DNA from: Phlebotomus papatasi
Taxonomy: Eukaryota; Arthropoda; Insecta; Diptera; Psychodidae
Reading direction: 5' to 3'
Length of the DNA: 64,000 nt
Assembly: GCF_024763615.1 (NCBI RefSeq)
Contig: NC_077222.1
Location: forward strand, 49,662,001 to 49,726,000
Shown in pieces: positions 1-13,039 of the stretch (its first letter is position 1; the number at the start of each line of letters is the position of its first letter). The notes beneath the pieces were generated by a model, which saw only the letters and a list, made by a program, of their open reading frames with translations, searched no databases and was not told the DNA's origin. A program made the translations under genes and the position numbers.

Positions 1-3000
1 TATTAATACACTTTTGCATTTGATCTCTTGTATAAAATATATTTAACACTGTACCACTTTTTATGTGTCTATCTTAACATCTTGCTCACCTATCTGTATA
101 ATTAAAAGAGCAAGTTGTCAAGAAATCATCGAATTTGCACAATTTCTTTGCCTATATTTTCACTCTGACTTTATGCAAAACACTGATTAACCGAATAATT
201 TGTCCAAATGGTAAACTTAAACTGACTTTTTAATATAGCATATTTATTCTCTCGATATGTTTTTAATTTCAAATTGTACACACTCAGACAAACACAAAGA
301 ATATAATCGCTTCAATGAGTTAAAATTTTATGAATAATTTCACAAGATTTTATAGATTTTCGCCATATTAATACGTTACACTCTCGAAAGTATATAACAC
401 CACGAAAATGACATGGTATCTCTATAAATAGAGATTCAGTAATTTTACAAAAAGCACTTGACCATATTATAAAAGTGCTTTGGTAGAGAGACCCACTAAA
501 GACAACAACAAAAAAAAGAAGGTAAATTATAAATTTGTCGACAAATTCATCAGTTTTAGCGCTATAATTAAAGTCGAGATTGTGTGTCCCGTACACAGTT
601 GGAGAATAATTTATTTTATGAATATAAAATAAAATTTGCATATGCAATAAATACTATTTTATTAATTTTTCTGACTTAGGTTTAACACTTAAAAATTTTA
701 ATATCGATATAATTTTTCTCCCTCAAGGAGAAAGTATCAATCAAGTTATGCAATTTCTCAAGTGACATAGATTTCTATAGAGGCCATCATCCCCTATATT
801 CTTTTGTTGGTTCAACGCCAGTGAGAAAGAGCAATAAACTCCATGGCAGAATGTTTTACTATTTTCCGGGAATTTGAGACGCAATCCCATTCAATTATTT
901 ATTCTTTCTGTAGAATATAGAGAACCATCTGTTACGAGGTCATTTTATTACACACGCTGAATGAGGAGTGGACAGATCTCAAAAGCCGATAGACAACTTT
1001 CTACGTCATTCAGCCAAAGAACATCTCCCGGTGTCCGATCTCTTTCTCTCTCTGGAATGCTAATTATTCCTCTTGTACAGCAAATCCGTTCAGCATAGGC
1101 TCTACGGAGATAATATTGAGAAAAAAATTGAACGATTCTTCCTTACCATTAGAAAAGGGATTCATTGTCTCAACGACTATGAATGAGTCACTTTTGGCGC
1201 GGAAACATGAAACACTGCACGTGACTTGTCACATATCGTAAGATTTGATCAACTAGCTTCTGAAAAATTAAATTCACCTATTCTTAAGATGCTATCGAGG
1301 TCCATTGAGGTGAAGAAGCTCAGAAAAACTACATTAAATACAAAAAAGTTTGTAGTTGTTGAGATTTTAATGCTCTTGGCGGTCAAAGCTTAATTTAAAT
1401 ATGCTATAATATTATTAAAACGAAAACATTTATCACGCATCGGGAATGTTTCGGTCATTCATTATGTTAAGGTATTGTACTGATTGTAAAAAAAAAGTTA
1501 ACTAAAAAAGAACTGGACTAAATACAAACTGTCAAATACCTAATACTCAAGAAATGTAGACCAACTTAATTATATTTTAATTTTTTTTCCTAAAAGTAAA
1601 CTTTTTAAAGTACCCATAAGTCTTGTAAATATGGCTGTAAGAGTGTCCTAGATTTTACAGTTTTGACACAGTTACATTCTAAAAGTATACCATATTACTA
1701 TGCATTACTAAATTAAAACGATAAGACGCAATCACGTCCCCGGCGAGTGGTCTTCAAAGTTGAAGCCAATTTCTTACTTTCACATATAAATGCGTATGGG
1801 AATTTTTCTGCACTCGTGATCGTTATGCTAAATATTTAAAAATTGTGAAGTTTTTCCGTATTATAAGATACCTTTCCGTATGGAGGGATAAATATACTAA
1901 ATTTTTGTTTAAATAAATTTTTCCCTTGGAGCACTGTGAGCTGAGTGCGAGAACAATTTAGGAATTGGCTTCAAATAGCTCCATATAAAAAGGCCAACTT
2001 GCCAGGCGCTTAAATTTAAACTGTTGCTTTTATTATAAATCATTATGTCGCACTTACCACATACTCCTTTCTGTCCAAATAAAAATACGTATATTTGGGA
2101 AAAATTTTGAAATTAAGAAATGGTTCTATTAGTAAAACTTGTAATATATTAATATGAAGCACTTGCAGATCATTAGACACTTACTTTAAAAGATCCCTTA
2201 TGGTGCTATTTCAATGAAAAATTAGCATGTTTTTTTTAATTTCTTTACTGTTTTCAAGTGCTTCCTCATAATCACCTTTACCATTTGTTGGTTCCTGTCT
2301 CGACTGTTTTCCCCAGTCCTCGTCATATTCTAATCTAAACAGTCGTGACAGGAACAAACACAAAGAAAAGTTGATAATGCAGAAGCACTTGAGAGCTGTT
2401 AAGTGCTAAAAAAATGTTCATTCTTCATTGCAATAACACCATTATTCTAAATGATTTTACCCGAAAAAATAGCTGTTCTCGAAATAATTTTTCCCAAACG
2501 TACGACTTTTTACTGCTGAAACTCAAAGAGAGAACAATTATTATATAATCAGCTTTTTCTGTCTACTTGTCACAGTTCTAGAATCTAGAACTTAAACGGG
2601 AAAAATATTGACTTCCAATCTTCGGTGACTCCCCCCTAAAATAACATCATCGACGTTGACAGTTACACGATCTGAGGAGCTTTCAACTTTGTCGAAAACT
2701 TAACTCTTCTTTTGAACTTCCGTATCTTTCTCAGTGATCGAGTGATGACCAAACTGGATTCCATTAGTTAGGAAATTTTAGTAATTTGGCAGGAGGGTTC
2801 CATAATTCTCAAACAAAGTGACACATCATCAGACACTCTCCAGTTATCAGGACATAACTTCTCATGAAAACTCTGAATGGATTGTTCCCATATGACTAGA
2901 TAGTGTCTAATGTTGCGGATCAGAATCCCGGAGTGGAATTCTTCTGCCAAGCTTGCAAAATTCCCCACCTGAATCCAAGTTTTTCTCCAATTTTTAAACA

Positions 3001-3142
3001 GAACTGAGCCTTATTATCATACAATTCAACTTTACAATTGGTTTGTGAAACTAAATTACACTGTTATATCGACTTGTTAGAATATAAGTTGAATAAGTCA
3101 ATTTTTTGCAAAATTCGTTTTTTCTCGCTTTTCAGGTACTCC
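1..3142. other. AT-rich non-coding DNA, no gene recognised
   Basis: Both strands lack a recognisable coding exon; reading frames are short. Near 2560-2640 there is a fragment of the dispersed repeat that elsewhere reads GACTTCCGGTCTTCGGTGAC. Nothing else is clear. Confidence 0.5.
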
Positions 3143-3146
3143 TTAA

Positions 3147-3670
3147 CCCTTTAACGACGATACAGTTTTCGCTGGCCGAAAATCAGCAATAAAAATGAAA
3201 CAGATAAACAAAACTTGTGAAATGTCTTATATAATAACCTTCGCAAAGGTAACAGATAGAGTCTAATTTGGTGTATTTTTTGCTTTTATAAACAAGGGAA
3301 TAGGGAGAAAAATAGCCCAAAAATTTAAATAATTTTTCTGACGATACCAATGACAGATAATTTTCACTCTAAAAAAAAATATTATGTTTGAGTATTGTAG
3401 TTTGTTGTTCTAAAACGGTTTTGCTTAAAAAAACTTGGAAGTATAAAAAATAATTAAAATCAATTTTCAATATGAGTATTTAAAAATTCGTCATTTTTGA
3501 ACTTAAAAATTTACTATATAGCAAATAGTTGTAGACTTACAAAAAACATCCTAGATTCCTTCAACCTTCTACTTTGCAATTACGTACATTATAAGAAAAA
3601 AATAACTTTAGGTAGTCAGGAAAAATTATTTTCTTTATGGGACACCGGTGTTCCAATCGTCCTTAAAGGG
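3147..3670. mobile_element. TTAA-flanked piggyBac-like MITE, family CCCTTTAACGACGA, copy 1
   Basis: 524 bp flanked by TTAA at 3143-3146 and 3671-3674. Left end CCCTTTAACGACGA; right end is its reverse complement with one mismatch. It has no transposase. A second copy at 34808-35322 shares the interior, including GGGACACCGGTGTTCC near the right end. The TTAA duplication is diagnostic of piggyBac-type transposition. Confidence 0.85.
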
Positions 3671-3826
3671 TTAACACCATCTACCTTCCCTGTGAATATT
3701 ATACCGGAAAATTAATTATTACCAAAGTTATAGAGGTTCCAAATTTTAAGAATCCTATCCACAGCATATCAAATCTCAGCGTAAAATAGCTCTCCTGTAA
3801 AGTTGGCCATTCGCAACTTATTCGTA

Positions 3827-3935
3827 TTATATTTTGAGCCATCTATATGGTCCAGATTCTTTAAAAATAGGAGAAGAAAGCCCTATTTTGAAAATGCCCC
3901 AATTCAAAGATGCCTCACTTCCCCCTGTCATACCA
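3827..3935. repeat. Fragment of the GGGGAAGTGAGGCA MITE family
   Basis: Contains AATGCCCCAATTCAAAG and GCCTCACTTCCCCC, matching the right-hand end of the family at 56579-56794. The left end is not clear. Confidence 0.5.
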
Positions 3936-4060
3936 GATTTGATTCCACCCAATAAATTTACATATTTTTTAATATATTGGCACATTACCATTGCAAAATC
4001 GAGGCCTTTGATTTATTATTTTAAAATGCACTTCTGAAATTTAAATTATTATTAATATTA

Positions 4061-4137
4061 TTATTATAGAGCAAAAATGGAACATATCTTATGGCTAAAG
4101 CATAGGATATGTTCCATTTTCGCTCTGACCACCACAT
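4061..4137. repeat. Near-perfect palindrome with CCTATGGCTAAAGCATAGG core, copy 1
   Basis: Arms around the core CTTATGGCTAAAGCATAGGA extend outward through AACATAT and GAGC(A/G)AAAATGG. The same palindrome recurs at 47545-47632. Probably a foldback MITE. Confidence 0.7.
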
Positions 4138-4639
4138 TTACAGAAAAATACCAATTATTAGGCGTGGTAATAAATAGTTCATCTATCCTATATTCCTTAA
4201 TTTTTAAATTTAAAAAAAATCAACTTTCAAATGATCTTAGAAAATATCATTATTCTTGTACAATGGCAATATCTGTGAACTTTTTCTAATACCGCCGTAT
4301 AAAAAGACGACAAAGAGACAGTGCACACATTTGTAATTATAATTTTCCACTATAAAGTGCCATGTGCGGGAAATGTGTAAAGTGGATATGTTTGCTATGA
4401 AGAAACCGTATCAAGATGTTCTTGCAATTAATTTGTATGCACTATGAAAGTGCACTATTCACAAGAAAGTGTTAAAATTGTATGGGAATTGAGCCTTTTT
4501 TCAACACCTCGTTGACTCAACGCCTCACAATTCTCACAATTTGTCAATTAATTTTCACTTTCTTCATGAAAATATGACTTGCCGTCCCAAGGAGATAAAC
4601 AAGAGGTTGATGCTGCTTACACACAAAAAAAAAGAAGTG

Positions 4640-5700
4640 TAATAAGTTTACCATCTTCTCGTGGACTTAACAGATTATAAATGTTCAAAAAGCATCAAAA
4701 AGGGGGGAAAGGAGAGCAAAGTAGTCAGAAAGAAGACAACAAGTGTGTTAAATAAATTTCACGATAAAACGATAAAAGTGGGTGTGTCTTTGATTCACAA
4801 GGAGTAAATTAATTGGAACGGTAGCTCTTCGTGTTTATTTACCACCATCAGTCTCTCTTGCTCGCGATGATGGTCCATTTGACTCCTCGCCACTCTCCGG
4901 ACTAGCGCTATTTTTACGATGCTGAACCAAGGGTTAATTGAAAAGAAACTCGGTGAAAAATCACGAAAAGTGTATAAAGAGTCCGTGGAAGGGTGTGTGA
5001 ATTTAGACGCTGTAAAACCCCCGAAGTGATTATTTAATTGTTAAACCGTGGTGATTTTTAGAGGTTAATGTGCCTTTTATTATCTTCACAAAACAGAAAT
5101 TCAAAGTCTGGTATTAAATACAACAAACAATATCATCACCCACGTCTTTTAGCTATTCGTGCCCAATATTCACTCCCGGTGAAAGATTCAGTAGCTTCCT
5201 TGTTGTCTCGCAGTGGCAGTTTGGGTGAAGGAATGAGTATTGTGTTGAATACCACCATTATTTGTCTTTTCTCAAGATACAGATGGAAGGAAAATTTGTA
5301 ATGCTATGGCACAGACCAAACGGACCAGGAGAAGAGGAACAGTACGGAAAACTGGAGGATTTTTTGGGATACGCACTCACAGCACCAATCTCCAATTCTC
5401 CCTCACTCATTCATCTTGTCCGTGGATTCTTGTTCTATTCACATGTGGTATGACCCCAAAGAGACCACTGCAACCAGACACAAAAATAAAATTACACACA
5501 AGGAATTCCTCCCTTGCACCTCTTGTGTCTGCTTCTTATGCTCACATTCAACAGTTTTCGCTTTTTTTGCCCAGGGGCTTCCTAAAATATCCCAGCTATG
5601 TGAAGTCACTGGAGATTCAGGTGAAAAAAACAATACTAAAATAAGCATTACCTTAAAGGAGAAGATTTCATTTGCAGAGATTTAAATACCATGACCCAGC
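4640..5700 (+). other. Possible non-coding 5' exon or promoter region, unresolved
   Basis: This stretch is less repetitive than its surroundings. It has a TCAGTC initiator-like hexamer at 4848-4853, then a purine-rich, start-codon-poor segment (4910-5060) that resembles dipteran 5' leaders. Overlapping reading frames at 5068-5685 show no recognisable domain. No downstream coding exon of a plus-strand gene was found. Confidence 0.2.
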
Positions 5701-7452
5701 ATCATATTCTACATTTTATATCAGAAATTCTTAATTTTGGTAGTGCTCTTGTGTTTAAGAATAACACTTACCATGCTTTTTTAATCTCAGAATTAATTTA
5801 ACATGCAATTATTCTCAATTTTCATTCATGATATTTTGAAACTCTATAAAATGCAGAAAATATTTATTACATCACTGTACAAATAAGAAATATAAAATAA
5901 AATTAGGTCAAATAAAATCGAATTTGTTTATTAATTTTAGAACATGCAAATCATTAGGGACAAACCTCGACCTCGCGGTTTTAAGGTGGTTGAATTAAAT
6001 TCAGGATCTTGTCTTGGAGCGTAGAAGAGTTGGACAGTAAATATCTTCCTGATTTGGCAAAAGATCGACAGTCTTGGTCTTCTGACCTGGATGACGTGGA
6101 CTCGCAACCCCGACAGGGGTAAGCGGTTGAAATGAATGAACGAAAAAATTAGAACTTTGAAGGTAGTGAATTTTTAAATTTTGGCTAAGAAGATAAAGAA
6201 CTTTCAATTTCATATACATAACACTATTTTATGTATTTTTACTGTGCAATTTTACATTTTTCTCTTCTCATACTCAAAGATTAATTGAATTAAAGCATTA
6301 ACTACTATCTCCTTTTTACAAAATATCACCTTGATAATTTTGCCTGGAGCAAAAATGGCAAGATATATCAACTTTTGGTCTTCGATGAGCCCCCATAAGT
6401 CAACATTATCTGTAGAAGTTTTCTCCTTTTCCCCATCCCCTTCTTCTCTTCTAAATTTATAATATTTAAAAAAAAGAGTGGCAAAACGTCCCAGGTTTTG
6501 CGAAGTGCTCGAACTCGTGGTGACTTAGATGCCATCCCTCAAAAGTATGTACTCTTGCATCATTTACCGTTTACTGGTTGCCATTTAAGCCGATTTGTAA
6601 ATCACTCGAAAAATCCCACAAGTAATTTTAAGAGTAATAAAATTGATTTTCTGCCGGTGCACAACCGATTTAAACCGATTTACAAATCACTGAAAACATT
6701 GCCCAAAATAATTTGGGACTAATATAATTGAATTTCGAATAAAAATTAGTCATTGGTTACGAACCGGTTCATTACCGGTTCAAAACCAATTCAAACCGCT
6801 TCAGTTTTGTCGAAAATTCCAAGACCTTTCCAACGAGCCCAAAGATGACCGTATTTGCTTGATAAATGCGGTCTCTAGAGTCTTTTTTATCTTTAACTTT
6901 GAAAAATCGTAATTCAACGGTATTTTCACACATGGTCAATTATCCACCAGGGTAATCCCTCTAAAACATATCCAAAAAAAACATATCCTAAAAAAATCCA
7001 AAAAAATCGCACAACGCGTTTTTCAGCAATTCCAAAAAACAAGGTTTTGGAGAGGAAGCATAAGAAACAAAATAGCTGCCTCATAGAGCCAAGTAATAGA
7101 CAAGTATTTTAGTGCACTTTTAAAAAACTTAATGTGACAATTTTCAGTTGAAATTCCTATAGAAGCTCTTAAGATCCTTAAGAGTACGCCACTTATAGGA
7201 ATCTCTGTTATGTCACCAAGAGCGTTATAAGCAAATAAATTTTTTTTTGTTCTATAATGCCTTATGCTCAACGCACAATAACTTTTGTTTGTAAATGTGT
7301 GTTTCAAAATTTCCTGTGAGAGAGAGCGAGATGACTAGACTATTGAAATGTCAAAAACATGTTTACAAAACAAAGTTTATTGTGCGTTGGGCATTATTCT
7401 ACAAGAATAAGGGAATTCTACAAAACTATATCATGAGAAAAGTGCTTCTTGG

Positions 7453-7763
7453 AGGGGTAGAGAGACAATGAGAGGCATGGTAATGATCCTTGGGTCGGCT
7501 TATGGGAGGGTCCCGCTTAGGTCTCAATCCCAGTCGCTATCTCTAATCGTTTGGCCTCTGGAGTTGGCGACAGCCGGACGGACAGACGGGCAGGCGGACA
7601 AACAGTGCGACGACATTTCTCAGAAATCGTCTGAAACGCGAAGATTTGTTGAGAAAAGTGGTCTCCGGGGGGTGGAAGGTGGAAATTTTTGGGGGGTGAA
7701 AAAATCGAGGGATTATATAAACTGCTCTCTTTGTGGAGTTCGAGCAGTAACAAGGACAGTTCA
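7453..7763 (+). repeat. Dispersed repeat, family ending in CTGCTCTCTTTGTGGAGTTC, copy 1
   Basis: About 310 bp, relatively GC-rich, ending near GAGTTCGAGCAGTAAC. An inverted relative lies at 36508-36790. The open frame across it reflects composition, not a gene. Related CTGCTC..GAGCAGT termini occur near 15340 and 38460. Confidence 0.7.
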
Positions 7764-8269
7764 TAAAAAGGATGTTCTTCCATATAGAATATAGAAAAAT
7801 TTTATCAAATCGGTACTCAATCTTGTTATAAGTTTTTGTTATAAGTTTGTCAAAAAGGTGTTTTTCCATATAAAATGTAAGAAAGAGTTTTGTTAAACAG
7901 GTAAACAACATCCTTTGACAAAATTTGAACAAGATCCACTTGTCCGTTTAACAAGACATTTTTTTCAGAATACCCTAGAAGAAAATTATAGGATTATAAA
8001 ATATTTTCATTTCATCATACCTTTCAGGAAGATCTTTTCACTCTTTTCAGTTGAAAGTTTTCTTAACTAAAAATTAAGTTCTAGACTTGAGTTTCTCACT
8101 ACTTAAAGTCTAAACCTTAGGTTTGAACACCTTATATGAGTAAATTATGAAAACCGCTTACTGGAGGTCAAAGTGGAGTATTGTAATTGCATTATTATTT
8201 TTAGATATTAATAATATTAATGATTGCAAATGTAATTGCCAATTGTTGCGAGGGATCAAAACGACAGGA

Positions 8270-8375
8270 GAAAGAACATTGATGGAGGTAGTGACAACTT
8301 GACAATTTGAGAGGCAGTCACTGTATTAAAAGGGCCAGGAAAACGGACAGTGATGGGGGTCGTAACAACTTGAGG
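8270..8375. repeat. Short imperfect direct repeat
   Basis: ACATTGATGGAGGTAGTGAC and ACAGTGATGGGGGTCGTAAC recur about 70 bp apart. The flanking 7764-10360 holds no recognised gene. Confidence 0.35.
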
Positions 8376-10360
8376 CCCTAGGAGCCGCCCCAACACCCAA
8401 TATCCTGAAGTCCAGCCCATAGGTGGTCCTTTACGTTTATAAAATGATTAAGCAATCTCATTTGTTCCCGCCCTTTGCATTTGTGGGCGAAGAACAGGCT
8501 CAGGAATTCCTGAAAAATCCCACTAGAACAAACCAAGCAGGAGACGCCTCATGATTTTTTTTAAGAACTATTCCATGTACAGGCGAATACAATTGCAGAA
8601 CAGTAAAATCACCAATGAAAGAATTCAAGAATATTTAGACAAGTATCAGTGTCACAAATGCTTCCATAGAAGAAGTATTTAAGAGAATTTCCTTACAATG
8701 TGAACCCAAAAGATCAAAGTAAGACAAGAGTAACTACAAGAAAGTGAAATAATTAAAATCTTTGAAGAAAACAAGATAATTCGTTAATTATTTTATATTT
8801 ATATAAAATCAAATCAGATTGTGCTGCAAAGAGTGTACCATAGCTATAAGCTCATTTGGCTTGTGCTTTATTTCCATCATCTTCATTTTGCTCCTCGTTC
8901 CGGTTGGAGATCAAGAGATGAGATAAATTCACACAAATACACGGCGAGAATCCTCATCGTGTGCTGGCTGCAATGCTGAGAAATGAGGGAGACAATTTTC
9001 AGACATCATCGGTGATTTTTTCTCATCAGAGACCCTCTTATAGAGAGGGGACCTTAAGTGATTGGAATACGATTCTTGAGTGAGATAACACAGATTTTTA
9101 ATGATGAAGCCTCCACAAGAATCCCCGCAGGAGTAACCGCATGAATGAGAATTACCATAGCAATATTGAGATGACAATAGTAAGATGACCAGGTGACCAG
9201 ATAACTCTAGACAACTTGTCCCAGTCATCATTTCCAGTGATGGGCCGGGAATGGCGCAGAAAAGGCGCAACTCGGTGACATTTGACCTTTGAGATCTATT
9301 TCATGAAAACAGAGAATAATTTTTTTGTGCTTCCACAATACATTATATCGCTATATAGTCGTTTGTTATTAAAAAAATTGGAATTGAAAGACATTTAGTG
9401 TCGTGACCTTTCGATGGCATTTCCGCAGGATTGAGTAGCATTGCCTTTTCATCTCGATACTCCGGAAAAATATTCCAATGAATTAATAATAACCGCAATT
9501 GGGGAAAATTCACTCCCACGCCTATGAGCTACTTTAAACTTCCATTGACTGAAGTCCTTTAATTTCAACTCCAGAGCATATAGCATGGGACGTATTAAGG
9601 AGATATGCAAAATTTCAGATTTGATACGAAAAAAAAACCTATAATGCTAAAAGCTCTTTTATGTCGCTTATCTAGAATGATATTTACATAGAACTATGAG
9701 CAAAGGTCAGAAATAATGCATAATATGTATTTATACGAATTAAAAAATTTTATTATAAAAACCGGTCTAAGCTTTCTAGCGGAACACTGAGAATTACTCT
9801 ATTAGTTTAACGAGCAAAATTTATTATTATTTGTTTTACATCTCAATAATCTATAAAGATGAAGATACATAAAGATACATATATAGACTTCACGAAGCGT
9901 AAGTAAACTTCTCAAAACAATATAATAATTAGTTAAAATATTTACATATTTATTGTTTATACGTGAACAAAAAGATATACTGTTTTAGAATAAACATTAT
10001 AATATTGAAATATTAAATCTTTGGGAAATCTGTGCAAAAAAATGTTAGTTCGCTAGAGAATAAAGACTTTTGGGGGAGGAGGGTCACCAAAGAACAGAAG
10101 TCTCTTACCATTTAACAGCCAAGATGCTGAGAATTTGAAAAAAATGAATGGTGGAAACTGCTCTCTTAACAGTTAAAATAATAAACAAAAGTAGAACTTA
10201 AACATGTGATTGACAGTTGGGTTAAGAATTAATATAATTACTTATTATTTTAATGTACCGGGTTGTTGGTTATTTTTGTGCATTAGCTTATAATTTTTTT
10301 ATTCGGTTTACACTGTGTATGAAAAAATATGTCTCTTTAATTTAGACGCTTCAATCATTT

Positions 10361-10469
10361 GCACCGGGCGGGATTCGAATTTAGAATTCTGATAGTCGTC
10401 ATATCGAATTCTGATAGTTGGTCACACTGCCCAAGAGCCGAACGCACTTACCAGTTGCACCACGGACTC
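10361..10469 (-). repeat. tRNA-like sequence (SINE head or tRNA pseudogene)
   Basis: On the minus strand a box A-like TGGTGCAACTGGTAAGTGCG is followed by a box B-like TTCGAATCCC and a 3' part CGCCCGGTGC. The spacing between boxes is too long and contains a doubled CTATCAGAATTC(G/T) motif, so it is not an intact tRNA. A tRNA-derived SINE is the likeliest reading. Confidence 0.5.
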
Positions 10470-10544
10470 CCCCTCCCCCTCCTTAGTAATAAATAACACT
10501 TAAAATAATAAAATTTCTTTCATTTATTTTCAACCATTCATCCA

Positions 10545-10925
10545 TATCGAAGTCGCGGACCTAGGACACCCAGAGCCAGATTAGCAGCCCACGTCTATCA
10601 CTCCTCCGCCATTTTAGGAAGATGTTCGCTGTCAATAACGAGGCGCTCCAAGGCCAGATCCTGAATTTAATTCAAATACGTTGTCTTAGGTCTACCCCGA
10701 GGTCAAGGTGCCTCCGCAATGACTATTAGGTTTTCTGAGAAATCTTTCCTCATTCGCGCACTGAACACGAGCATAGGTTCATCATCATCATCATTTACAA
10801 CCGCTTATTCCTATTGGGGTCACGGGCCCATATCATCAAGGTTAACAACTCACGCCTGTCAATCCTCCGCCACTTCAGGAAAATGTTCACGTTCAATCCT
10901 TCAGTTCGGCATTCGATTCGATACC
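10545..10925 (+). repeat. Two partial copies of a dispersed repeat with (TCA)n and CCTCCGCCA(C/T)TT
   Basis: Segments 10545-10735 and 10785-10925 share GCAGCCCACG..ATC.CTCCGCCA.TT.AGGAA.ATGTTC. A further copy at 42750-43450 is interrupted by a TTAA foldback. The family looks like a degraded retroposon with a (TCATCA) tract; no reverse transcriptase frame remains. Confidence 0.6.
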
Positions 10926-11042
10926 ATTAGGAACAAAATACATATTTCTCGAAGTAATCTAATTCTAACTCGACTTAAAATAGTATATGGCATAGAGCTA
11001 TCGGTATAGGAGATGCATTTATTTTTGAAAATTCGGTCTTAA

Positions 11043-11184
11043 CTCTTTAAGGAAAATAGGGTGACTGGTGAGAAAGAAACTTTTTTTTCTACGGCAGTCT
11101 AATGTTACGTTTTGCTCTAAAAGATCAGAAAAAAATCTTTTTTTTATCGTACGCTCAAATTTTGATCCTCTTGTTCTTAAAGGG
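11043..11184. mobile_element. Short TTAA-flanked MITE
   Basis: 142 bp between TTAA at 11039-11042 and 11185-11188; ends CTCTTTAAGGAA and GTTCTTAAAGGG, inverted with few mismatches. Ends resemble those of the 3147-3670 family. Confidence 0.7.
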
Positions 11185-11367
11185 TTAATCGACAAATCAA
11201 CTGCAAAACCTTTTCAATGAATATTTTAAGTTCTTTTTATTTAAAAGTAAATAATTGTACGTAAGTAACTTTCGCATCAGCTTGCATGAAACTCCCCCTT
11301 TCGTACTTTCAGAATTTCAAGTAAAATTATCAGAATCATCTTCGAATTCATCCAATGCTAAATAACA

Positions 11368-11972
11368 TAGGGGAGACCGGGGTAAAATTAGCCACCAAAT
11401 GAAATTTTTCATTGCGTATAATTTGTACAAAAAATGTTTCTTTGATGTAGATAAATATTTCAATAAATAGGGAGGGAAATATTTAAAATAAAGAGTGGTT
11501 TCCTCAATATTCCTTCGCGCAGGCAAACTATTATAAGATATCACTATCTAATACTATAGGGGAGATCGGGGTAGAATTAGCCACGTATAGTATTAGATAG
11601 TGGTATCTTATAGTATGCCTGCGCGAAGCAATATTGAGGAAACCACTCTTTATTCTAAATATTTCCCTGACTATTTATTGAAATATTTATCTAGGTATGC
11701 CTCAAAGAAACATACCATATTATTAACAATCTTTTATTATAAAAATTATTACAATTATGTTATTTCTCTAGATAACTACAATGTTTCAGAAATCTATAAA
11801 AATAAGACGTTATAAAATGGTTGATTTTGAAGCAGTTTTATAAAATCTTGTATAGGACTTAGATAGCGCATTTTTTAATAGAAATTGTTTTTTCAGGGTC
11901 CTTCCAACGAGATAAAAGAAATATGAAGAAAATGAAATTACCCTTTCATTAAAGTTTTCCGCACTCCCCTAG
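11368..11972. mobile_element. Foldback element of the GGGGAGACCGGGGTAAAATTAGC type
   Basis: Contains two TAGGGGAGA(C/T)CGGGGTA starts (11368 and 11557) and a right end ACTCCCCTA near 11971. About 150 bp at 11400-11555 and 11580-11725 are inverted copies of each other, which is why similar peptides (NIEETTLY.KYFP.YLLKYLS) can be read on both strands. Confidence 0.7.
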
Positions 11973-12143
11973 CCTTCTACAGGGTCGTAGTGAATTACAT
12001 TTCCTATCAAAATATATCACCTGCAAATTTCTTTCAATTACGACAAAAAGTAATAAAACAAATCAAGATGATTTACCCCATAAATTACCCCACACCAGTC
12101 AATATTTGCATTAATATGTTTGAAAACTTCCACACGAAAATTA

Positions 12144-12581
12144 GGGTAAGTGTGCCAAATTCCGGCCAACTTGCAATTCCGGCCACCGTACTGTTCTGTT
12201 CCTCGAATTTCCACGAATTTTAGTTTTTATATTCTCTAGAAATTATACAATGCAAAAGAATAAGAAAAAATATTGTTTCAACAAACGAGATTACTTGAAA
12301 GAGACATTCGAAGACTTACCGAAGGGCAAGGAACTATGAGAATGAAGGTGGGCGAAATAGGGCACCAAAGCAATGTCTATATTTTTATTCATTTTATTAA
12401 ATGCATTAAATGTATTAAGAATGATTTTATAGTAAATAAAGACGATAAACTGTCTACAAGGTTCCAAGCAACACTGCTTAAGAAGAAGGAATAAAAAAAA
12501 TAATTTGTATTAAAAATATTACATTTTAAACTTGAGACTTTGGCGCTTGCATGCAAATACCGAGATTTGGCACACTTACTC
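12144..12581. mobile_element. TA-flanked MITE, family GGGT(A/G)AGTGTGCCAAAT, copy 1
   Basis: 438 bp with TA on both sides; left GGGTAAGTGTGCCAAATTCC, right TTTGGCACACTTACTC. An inverted copy of similar length is at 38980-39412. Confidence 0.85.
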
Positions 12582-13039
12582 TATTTCAGCAAATTTATAG
12601 AGTGGTAAATTTTATATAAAAATGTCCTGATTAAAAATCTCTCTCTTTTGGGAAAAAATCCATTTTCTCACATTTTGCCTCAGATAACCCTACGGCCTAT
12701 GCTATTGGGTCTCTAAATTTATAAAGCAAGTAAAAGCATAATATCTTGAAAGGTCTTGTTTAAAGTTTGGTTAAAACTTCATTTAAAGTTCCATATGCCA
12801 TAATATCTATATATAATTCTACCTCAATTATTGCTCAATGGGTTTTTCTGTTGATCCTCCCAGAGGATTAAAAGCTCCAATTTTCCAAATGAATAGACAT
12901 CATAGCAATGGAAACGATGAGGCTTTAAGTAAATTGATGGGAACCATTTAAGGAAGGTTCTATAGGCATACAAAAGATTTAACATCAAAGAAATGGATAA
13001 AACTTTTAATGATGAGAGAGTGACTTTGTACAAAGTGAG

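Noticed and set aside
5306..5685. Frames starting MAQTKRTRRRG and overlapping ones
   Set aside because: Several overlapping frames of similar length on both strands, none with a known domain; the basic start looks suggestive but does not match a histone or ribosomal protein.
7468..7794. 108-codon frame
   Set aside because: Lies within a dispersed repeat whose inverted copy at 36.5 kb does not keep the same frame.
11317..11815. Two similar short proteins on opposite strands
   Set aside because: They are both arms of one foldback element read outward; no independent evidence of coding.
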